This document shows positions 27,501-38,349 of a DNA stretch of 64,000 bases, piece after piece; the stretch's first letter is position 1, and every line of letters starts with the position of its first letter. This stretch comes from Diphasiastrum complanatum. Lineage: Eukaryota > Streptophyta > Lycopodiopsida > Lycopodiales > Lycopodiaceae. The stretch covers positions 4,550,299-4,614,298 of the forward strand of contig CM055109.1 in NCBI GenBank assembly GCA_029204225.1, written 5' to 3'. The position numbers were made by a program, and so were the translations under genes. The notes below the pieces were generated by a model. That model was not told where the DNA came from, did not search any database, and saw only the letters and a program-made list of their open reading frames with translations.

Positions 27501-30500
27501 ACAGGTTACACTTTCAACCTTGGTTCTGGGGCCATTTCTTGGTGTAGCAAGAAATAGCCCACCGTTACCTTATCATCGATAGAGGCTGAGTACAGGGTAG
27601 CTACAAAGCTACCTGCGAGGCGATATGGATTAGGAGACTTCTTGGGGAGGTGCAGATCCCACAAGATGGTCCTACTATTCTTTATTGTGATAGCGAGAGT
27701 TGCATCCAGCTTGCCAAAAATCCTGTGTACCATGCTTGTACGAAGCATATTGAGGTGGACCAACACTTCTTACGAGAGAAGATACAAAGTGGAAAAATTC
27801 AGCTCGAGTTTTGTGATACCAATGATCAAGCAGCAGATATCTTTACTAAGGCTCTTAGTAGAGAAAATTTTGAAAAGTTTCGTAGCATGCTAAGTGTTGG
27901 TATGAACAAAATAGCCATTGAGGAGGGGTTTGATAATCATTCATGTTGTGTGAGCTTTGAAGGCCTCTCTCTCTTGCTTTTGTCTTCTTCTCCATAGCTA
28001 GTTTTTTCAAGCTTTCATAGTGTGCTTACTATGTTGTTATGATACTCCATAGCTAGGCCTTGGATTTTGTAAAAAAGTAGTCTTAAATGACCTTTGCAAT
28101 TACAAGCTACCATTCCAAAATTGACATATTTATCCTTGGATTTAGTCTTCTCAAAAGGCCTGGATGTGGATGATATGTGAGAGTTTCCAATGAAGTAAAA
28201 TCAAATGATTCTTTTGAGAAATAGTGAAGTAGATGAGATGAATCTCTCTTCATTTCCTAAGCCTTTTGTAAGTTGAGTATAGGAATACTTAGTATAATCT
28301 TAAGACAAATTGTGGCCTCTTCCTCAAGAGGTTTTTTTTATAAATGGGCATCAAAGTTGGCATTAAGGGCTTCGCTATCCCTCAATCTTCTAATATAATA
28401 GGCACCTCTCATCATGATTATGTTGTTCCTGTGGGATTCAAGGTGCATCCAATGTTCCATGTAAGTCATTTGAGGAAAAGCTTGCATGATGGTGATAACT
28501 TGGTAAGCCATGCATGGACGCCACATGCCTTGGAACTGGACTAGTAGGACAGGTGCTAGAAGGGTTACCAAAGGATGGGAGAAGATTCATTCTACACTAT
28601 AGCTATTGGTGAATTGACGAGCTTAAGCGATTGGAGTGTGACAGGGTGATATGTCAAATGAACTTGCAACTCATAAGGTGCATAAGGTGCTACCTTAGAG
28701 CTCGGGTGGCTTGAAAAAATATGTGGTTACACCAAGCAGGTTGGTGGGCTTGGTTGGCGATATTACTTTTAGTCTTGTGGTTGAGAAGCTCCACAACCGT
28801 GCATAGGCGTTCATAACCCCCATGGAGTTCGGGTTCGAGAATTCTTCAAGGAAATTTGGGATTTGGTTGTCCACTGGAGGCTTTCTTTCTTTGAATAATC
28901 TACAATGTCCAATCCTTCAACTAGCATAACTGGTACTCGGTCCTTTTTAGAAGAACGGTGAAATTTTGAGCAGAAATGGCCTCAAAATCACGTACTATGC
29001 AAAAAAGTTCAAAAGGGCTTTCGAGAGTTAAACAAAAACTTGAACCAAGGAATGAGGAGATGGTTCCCGAGGCCCTTACCCCTCCCCTCACGTACAAGCC
29101 TTCGAAATATCCTTTTGTTTTCATGGAATATTTCAATGTCATTATGACACTTAGCCACTTGGCTCCAATCAACACATGGCAAATAGTATGACTGCCACAT
29201 GGCACAGCCATGCAGGAGGTGTGGGGACACCTCCCACATCCTCAGGTGACTACTCTATTCTCTACCACTGCCAGCCACTGCTATAAATAGCCATCCCCAG
29301 TAAGTACACTGATATGGACATCCAACAAACTGGATTCATGGTAGGGTATACAAGTACGCAGGTTCAAGCTCGCATGGAGGTAGACTTGGGAGTAGCTCAT
29401 GAGTTGTAGCTTTACTCTCCAAAAAACATGCCTCCCTTTTTTTTTTGAATCATGGCCTAAAGAGAAGGTCCGCTAGTACCATAGTGTAGGGAAGGGTACG
29501 ACACACACTGCTCTCTCTCCCCCCCCCCCCCCCCCCCGCGCCCCCCCCAAGTTACCTGTAAAAACAGAAGCGCAGATGGTCATTGCAGGCACAGCCTTCA
29601 TGGAAATTATCTACTTTTTTTTCCAAGTCTTTGAAACTTCCAAATTTCGATTTTCGTAATGATCACTACTTTGTACAAGTGCCAAGGAGGGCACAAGCGA
29701 GGCAGCCACAGCCCCACCCCTTCATCTCTACAAAACAAAAATTCTATGGTAGTTGCAAGTTGCAAGTTGCAAGTATTGTACATCAAAGTTTTGTAATCAT
29801 TAGCTTCAAAAGGTTTTGCAAGCATAAGATGTTGCAAAACTTCCAAGTTTGCAAAACTTAAGCTAAACAGAACTTTGATAAGACTTATAAGAAAAACAAA
29901 AATCCTTTTGAGCATTTTTCTTTATAAGGCCCTTTCTTCTAAGATTGATACCAATATGCCAACCTAAAAGAATAGCGGTGAAAATCCGATTCCAACCAAA
30001 AACAGGTTTTACGAAGCCATAGAAGGATCATTTAAAGTCAATTTCTACATGGATTCAAGTGACAGACACTTTGTTCCCCTTGTACGTGAAAATCAGTGTC
30101 TCTAATATCAACTGTTAGAATACTTCTAGGCCGATCTCCGTAAAGTGACTTGTAGACATCAAGTGACGTATTCTTTGTTTGCATCCATAGAGGATCTACC
30201 GACTCACCCTCGTGCACCAGAGCTGTTGACACCACTAGCTTGATCAGGCCTCCTACAATAAGCAACATCCATACTACTGGCGATCGTACTCATATCTCAC
30301 GGGCACTCATCTCCATGGCTAGAGGTACATCCTAGCTCAAGCATGCCCATACTATCCACCCACTCCCCAGGTAGACCGAATGAATGATATAATGCTCTCC
30401 TACCTCTATATACATAGTGCAATTGGATCCCACCACAAGCATGGGCCACTCTTGGATCTGTGACACGAGGCAGTTTGAGGTGCTGACATGTGGCACTAAA

Positions 30501-33500
30501 AATCTCATCAACGTCGGCCTACGTTCCACCTCACAACAAGGCCGTCATCTCAGGGTCATATTGTTATGTTACATAAGACCACTACAGCCAGGAAGTTGGG
30601 ATTGTCCGGCCGCTCGAGGACGTGTTGATATGCATCTTGTCATAGTATTGGAAGGGCATGGCAACGAGAGGGAAAAAATATTTAATATGCTCACTTGGGT
30701 GGGTGTAGCTGATTGCAAGCCATTCAAGGGAGCGTGATACCCGTAGATTTCTATTGCAAATTGTTATTTTGAAGATGAAGGGAGTTGAGAAACGAAAGGA
30801 GAGCAAGGAGCCTATATGATGCTACAAAGAAAGAATAGAACACAAAACAACGGGGATGGCTACCAAAAAGTTCACAAAAGTAAGGGAAATCATCCATAGG
30901 GGTGCATTTTATTAAGACTACAAAAGTAAGTAGATTTTTGTGGTCCTTTATCATGCATTGATAGAAGTTTTCTAATGCATTGTCAAAAAGAGATTGGGGG
31001 GGGGGGGAGGTGCGAGACCTATAATTACTTTCTTGATAACTCCCCTATGAATGAGGTTGCTAGGCAACTCAAGAACACTTATGGACAGGACACATCCAGC
31101 CTAGGTAGTAATTCTGGGGAGCTCCTGTACTTTTGATTAGGAAAAAGGATGGAGGCTTGCACCCTCTATGTTGACGATGGATGATTCACCAAGACTGACC
31201 TAAGATAAGGGCAAAGGAGGAGGATTCACCCAAGACAGGTTTGTACTCGGTATGGCCACTTTGAAATTTTAGTTTTACTGTTTGGATTCCCAAATTCCTT
31301 AACAACCATCCTACAGCTGATGAACTATATCCATCTTCCATTTATGGAAAACTTTGTCGTGGTTTTCTTGGACAACATACTAGTCTACAGTCATACTCTA
31401 GAGGAGCATGAAGAGCATCGTCATATTGTCTTAAGTACATCAAGGGCAGGAAATGCTCTATTGGTTTAGTTTCAGCTTTGTAGCCTCATTATAACATAGT
31501 GTGTCCTTAAGATCAAAGTTGTGTTTGTGGATCAATTGCCTCAAAATATTAGGAGAAACCTGTAACACAACTATCATCTAAGGCACTATTCCAGAAGATC
31601 CAGTACTTTTTGTGAGTCGACTTTTTCAGCGAGGCCGGGATCTGGCTTGTGCTATTGAAGTACCAAGATGGGGAAGTGTAACAGGCTTATTTTGAGATAA
31701 ATTTAGTTCATCTTTGCTTTATGCTTTCATATTCTAATCTGTCTATCAAATCTTCCGTCTAATTTTAAGTTTCAAACAGACACCAGACTTAAAAAGCCGA
31801 GGTGAACATTTTTGGCACTAAGACTGGCGCATGCACTAATGCCAGGAAATCATTCTTTTTGTTTTGTGATCATAGTTTAACTTTTTTAAGAGGTAACCAC
31901 GCAATGTCAACTTTTATCTCTCTGGCAACTTGGCTTTGCTAACAGTAAGAATTCTGCAGCTGGAATCCAGCAGGATCCTTAAAAGCTGGCCGAAACTCTG
32001 CAGTTTACAAGCACAAAAGTGAGATAATGCATATACCTGGTAAGCACATTTTTGCATTCCAAATTCCAATCCTTCAATCTCATTTAGAACAATAATGTAC
32101 TGTGAGGAGCTTGAAGCTGTCATCAGAAGGTAAGCATTGGAGGCTCAATAATTGGAAGCAAGAAATTTGTACATTTTTTGCAGTACATTGTAAATCTTAG
32201 CAGATGACTGGTTTCACATCACAGACTCCTATAAGTTTTCTTTATTATTCTTGTCCAGCACGCCGTTAATAGGTTTCAATCCCTAAAAAAGCTCTCATAG
32301 ACTGGAAGTTTTCAAATATCTGATGGCATGTCATTTGCAAATTTCTGTTTTACTGCTGATTCCATCACAATTATTCCCTCTTAAGAACTTAAAGCTGCTA
32401 GAGACAAATGAGCCTTTGTAGGCTGTTTTGTGTCGGATATTGGAAAACTTTCTAAGCTTTGATTGACATTCATTGTAAGCTTTATGACAAAAAGTTTGCA
32501 TGTGGAAAAGAGTTACCACTTTAATTACATGATAGGCAAAGTTCACCTTCTATCTTTGAAAAGTGCAATTACCTAGCTCAATTAGCAGGCCTCAAAATCC
32601 TCATTTGTAGGGGTCATATAATCAGTTGTTCCTTTTGCAAGCTTCTAATATGAGTTGCCAATAGCCTTCAGTCTGGAAGAAATCAATTATCCTACCAAAA
32701 CGTAGCCATAGGCTTCTGCCTAACCTGACCAGCAAGCTATTTATGCAAGTATATTGTGTATGGCAGGCGAAAAGCTCTTCTCTTCAGCGATACCTATGAG
32801 ATTACCTCATCTACCTGCTTTTGCTCTTGAAAGACTTGCAAATCGTGATTCTTTGATGTATGGGAATTTTTACGGAATATCGGATGAAGCTTGTACAGTG
32901 TTTCGAGCAACCCTCCGCTATGAAGGTACTCGTTCGCCCAACTTTTTTCTTTCTATTGAATACGACAGTGGTGCTGAAATTACATGATGATCTTAAGCTC
33001 CTGTCCTTCGGAAAAATTTAAGGCTATGTTTTGCAAAATCAAGTTTTTAATAAATTGATAAAAATTAATCTCTAGGATGTAAGAGATCTGCTAAAAGGAT
33101 GTAAGAGAAGTTTTGATGTGCAGGTTTCAGTGAAATAATGGATGTCTTAGGTCAGCTAGGATTCTTTAGTTCCGAAACACATCCCTTGCTGTTGGAGAAT
33201 TCATCAGGTGCAGTTCAGCAGCTGTCATATGTTGCTTTCCTTGAAGAGCTTTTTTCTCTTTCAAAAGGTGGAGAGAAAATGACACCACCATTGCAAGTCT
33301 CAGAAAGCAAAGCATGTGCTTTTCAAGAATCTGCTGAGGGGATAGTCCCAGTTGCTAATAGGCTCTCCAGGTTGGGTTACTGTAGGAACAACACAGCCGC
33401 ACAGAAAGTGTCAGAATGCATCAGGTTTACAAAGATATGATTTTATAACTATCATTTTATCTTTATAGCATACAAATCAGACATACAGCATGGAGGCTAT

Positions 33501-36500
33501 ATTTGTCATTAGAGCTGATTATGTAGCTATTTGTGCAAAAGTAGCAAACCTGGGGCTCAAAACTTAATCTCATGCTAATGACTTATACTCCCTGTTCACA
33601 TTCTAAAATGTGCCACTGTCCCCAGATTTTTGGGATTGGATTCCAAACAGACTATTCCAGCAACATGCAAGACGCCGTTCGACATATTGTGCACCTGCAT
33701 GGAGGATAAGCTTTTATACAAACCTGATGAACAGGTGAGTATCTGGCGATGAAAGCCTTGTGGAACTTTCCTTTGCTTGCAATTAGTCTTCTCAAGTTTA
33801 TGGTACATTTTAATTTTTTATGTTGAATAAATTTTTCTTAAAAGCAACATTGATAGGACCACGTGTTAAATATTGTAAGCCCAGTTTATTTCTCAGTTTT
33901 GATGCACATTTTTCAGTTTTAGCAGTTTTCTAATATCTGTCTATGTGTCAGTTGCATGTATGATCATATTGAGTCAGGGGCGTCTCCCCCCGTAATGAGG
34001 ACTGTTTTTCCATGCATCGGTACCCCCTTGAAACATGTCCACTGTATATATGTAGTGGTTTTTATTCCTGGTTCAATATAGACACTACTTCTGGCTGGAG
34101 TTGCGAGTAAGGTTTTCTCTGTTGGTAATTGCTACTCTTGGATTGACTCCATCTGAATTGCTGGTTTGCTTTTCTGTCCGATTCTTCCTGACATGGCCAC
34201 GTCGAGGCACAGATCAAAGCATACTACAACCAAATTCTGGGAGAATTTGAAGAGCCGAAAGTAGTGGTTGTAGGAGAATCATCACTAGAATGTAAAATTC
34301 ACTATTCTAGGTAAGTTGGTAACTGGGTTGTTGAAATTTCTAGTAAAACTGAGTCTCTAAACTCTTCGGTCATGAGGAAAACCTATTGCAAAAAATTGTT
34401 CTGTTTTAACTTGATAGTGCATCGTTCAAGCAATAAATCACAGGAGGATACTTGCAGGAGGGCGAACTCAGGGAGATGACCATTTGCAACTGAAATTTCA
34501 GACAAGGCTGAGAGAATGTATGCTGTGACAGACTAAACGCGATTCATGCATTTTGGTTTGGCCGTTCGAAATTAGGGTTTTGACTTACCTTGACCATTGA
34601 CTTATCTTGACCATAAGTATTGCTAATTATGGCTTTGACTTATATTGACCATTGACCTATCTTGACCGTAAATAAAGTATTGCTAATTATGGTTTTGACT
34701 TATATTGACCATTGACTTATCTTGACCATAAGTGAAGTATTGCTAATTATGGTCTTGGCTAGGTGTCAATTGCATGCGTGAAATATTGCTAATTATGGTT
34801 TGGCTAGGTGTCAATTGCGTGCCTTCATGCTGTTGGAAACTTCTATTTCCAATTGTGGGAGAGATGCTTGGAATCAAAACAGGTTTTTCAAGAGAGAATT
34901 TGTTATTATGAAACGGATGGGAAATCATGGTGTGAATTTTAGGGTGCCAAAGCAAAAACTGCAGAGAATGTCAGTTGAGAGAAAGACGAGAAACTAGCAA
35001 AATTCTAAAGCTATGCTTTATGAAGGGAAAAACTCAGATCGTTCAGCATAATGGATTGTTTTTGCTACTGTGAAAATGCACAATAGGGCGCCCTGGTGCT
35101 GCGAAATCAGTGCCAGAAGGCCATGGACGGCCGTGGCTCAATTAATATAGCATGATCCAGCAGAAAGGTGTGCAGCTATAACCATAGCTGGGAAGAGAAG
35201 AAGGAGAAGGAGAAGGAGCTCGTGCGCGTGAATGAGGAAGACACCTTAGTATCTATTTAGGTGTCCCAAACCACAAGATCAATCTTTTCTTAGATCGACG
35301 GTGGAATAGTGTGCATGAACAAGCAACGATGGTCGTTGGATCACAAGGAACCATTGGATTGCTTAAAATCAAGCAAATCTTCAGGTGAAGGGGGTCCGAA
35401 CTGCAAACTGCACTTCAAATTCATAAAAAAATGCAGGTTGAAAAGGACCCTGAAATTCAAATTCGTTTTGAAGGAGGGAACGTGGTTCTTGAGGGTGATT
35501 TGCCCTTTTATCCATAACTTGGGCTATACCTATCAGAATTGACCCAAACGAAGGGAACCTAGACTGTACCTACAAGTATGGAAGCCAAAAACAGAGTGAT
35601 AACCTTGGAGAAAGCATTCAGTGGATCTCCAAAGCGATTTGCCCCTTTTAGGGAGGCCATAGTTGGGAATTCGTTGCGAGAAGCATTTCGCATTTTTTAA
35701 GTACTGATGGCGAATCTTCCACTCAAGCAACGGGGGGCCTCGTAAGACTTCGTCGACAAGTCATTATTATTGAATTTGGGGATCATCATTGTACTCAGAA
35801 TGCCTTTTTTACCCACGGTAGTGGTTTCAAGCAGTTTTGAACAATTTCTTGTCAAAATGATGGGTGTAAATGAATTAGTGCTTGGTGAACCAAGTTGGAC
35901 GCACTGTGCAATTATAGTATCTAGAAGTTCAAAATGAAGACCATATTTATGGAGAGAAAGCTCTAGGACATCACTACAGATGTTGAGCAAAGACCAACGA
36001 CAAGTCCAGGCAATATTTGCTCATACAAAAAAGAGCACAAAAACCCCTATCCTTGATCAATCTGTCAATAAAGGACCATGTTATTGCATATATCATATAA
36101 GTTGTCGGCGAGAGGTGCTTGGGAGGCACTCAGAAGTGCAATATCAAAGGACAAATCCATCACAAATGATATTTCAAGGACCAAACTGAACAATATTTGC
36201 ATGGAAGAAAATGAGAGTGCAAGCTCATTCTTTACACACATAGAGGAATTAAGAGATCAACTCATGGTGATTGGGGACAATGAGTGGACTGTCAGAAAAC
36301 TTTCAGATGTTTGCTAGCAGCATTGCATCGAGGGAGAGGCTGTCGACCTTCGAGGATCTTCATGGCATTGTATTGCAAGAAGAGCAAAGACGTCAAGTGG
36401 TGAAATCACGACAAGCTCCTTAAGAAGATCAGGCAATGTTGGCTAAAGGAAAGCGCAAGAAATTTCCAAAGAAATTCAATGTGGATAATGTGGACCACCA

Positions 36501-38310
36501 ATGAAGATAATGTCAATTGGTAAGCTTTTTACTTCATGATCTTCGTTGATGATTACTCAAGGATGACTTGCATTTACACGATTAGAGAAAAGTGTAATGC
36601 ATTGGCTTCTTTCTAGGCCGAAGCTATGAGAATGGTCGTCTTTTTGCAAAATAGAAGCCCAACTATTGTTGTACTCAATCACACACCAGAGGAGGCATTC
36701 AATGGTAAGAAGCCTAAGATGGATGGTTTGCATGTGTTTGGATGCCAAATTTAGGTTCATATTCCTAAGAGTGAGAGAAACAAGGTGGCAGTGAAAGCTT
36801 TGAAATGCATCTTTATAGGATATGATGAGCAAACCAAGGGGTATAGGTGCTAGGATCCAAAGTTGCAAGCCAAGCCAATTTGAATCGGCCAATTCGTCTT
36901 GGATTCAAATCGGCTAGTTGGGTTCAAATCAAGGAACGATTCAAATCCTATGATGCATGAGACATCTAGGCAAGGCAAGTGAACTTATAATTGATGCATG
37001 TAGGATCATTTCAAGGGAATTGGAAAATTGATGCAAAGTCATTCATACATAGTTATGTCAAGCTAGCCTTTGCGCAAACATACAAAAATTAAATTTTTAC
37101 ACACATGCATCTGGCCCATAGTTGTAGTGAATCGCGATTCGCGATTCTGCGAATCGGGATTCTGAATCCAGAATTGTAAAAAAAAAGAAAAAAAAACAAA
37201 TTGGAAAAATAGCTTATGGCTGAATTTTTTTTAGCATTTTGCCTCCCATAAGTGCAGTAGATAGGGCACAAACAAATAAAAGTCCTTGACATAACCCAAC
37301 ATGGATCTGTTAGATATAACTAAATAATGCACCTCTCAGTTTAGTAGTCATTAGTTAACCTTGAGCTCAAATCTGTAAGGCACCCGTTATGAGGAGAAGC
37401 CATTATTGAGCACGATTGTTAGTATGGGGTCTACTGTGAGACCATGATGGTTAGGAGATGGCTAGATTACTGTGTCTATATAGTAGGAAGTCCCAGGGGG
37501 TTCGGGGGGCAGCAGCCCCTCAAGAAACAGGGGGTCCGGGGGGCAGTAGCCCCCCGATGGGGGTTTTTGGGGGCAACGCCCCCCAGCGGCAGGGTCTGGG
37601 GGCTGCCGGTAGACCTCTTCATGATTTGGCCTTCCAACTCCTTGAGCGAAAACACACTTTTTGATGTTTCGCATCCCCTCGGTCCTTTGGCTGTTGGCTC
37701 TCTCGGATGGTGGTCGTTACTATATAACTACCAGTGAAGCATTCATTAGTTGGAACATTCTGTTATTGTGTAAATCAGTCATCCAGAGTCTATTCTAAAT
37801 CGCCATTGAAGCCCTTCTCCAGGGTGCATGGTTGGATAGCACCATCATACGTACTTGACTTGCTTTATTATAATCAGAATTTCAGATTCATGTTCATTGT
37901 TTCTTGTGTACACTAAATTCCGTTGTCAATTATAATAGGATTAATGCACCTAAACTAGACCATACCGCACCCGAAATAGTCGGCCAACTACACAGTAATA
38001 ATGCTCTTAATCAGAGCTTTCATCTGATACCCATCTTGTCTAAAAAATTTCAAAAAAAAAAAACGATTCTGGTTTTTTCCTTAATCGCGATTCTAAACCG
38101 CGATTCAGAATTGTGGTGTCAAAATGCTAAAAGCATTTGTAAAGACGTATACATTCTTGCTAAGAGAGCATTGTACATGCCAGACTTATTTCTATCAGCT
38201 AAAACATAGAATAAAACAGAATTAAACCGGAAATAAAACCAAAGCTTAACCTCCAGCTATGGTGAGGGTACAAAGCAGTAGCTTAACCACTAGCTAAGAG
38301 AGTAGAGTAG

Positions 38311-38349
<39 letters not shown>

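Noticed and set aside
29519..29548. Poly-C tract with an interrupting GCG
   Set aside because: Simple repeat with length likely affected by sequencing; no function inferred.
30417..30737. 106-codon plus-strand frame
   Set aside because: Overlaps the more protein-like minus-strand frame and has no family features.
34571..34825. CRISPR-like regular repeats
   Set aside because: Units are contiguous with no unique spacers, and the DNA is plant nuclear; it is a tandem repeat array.
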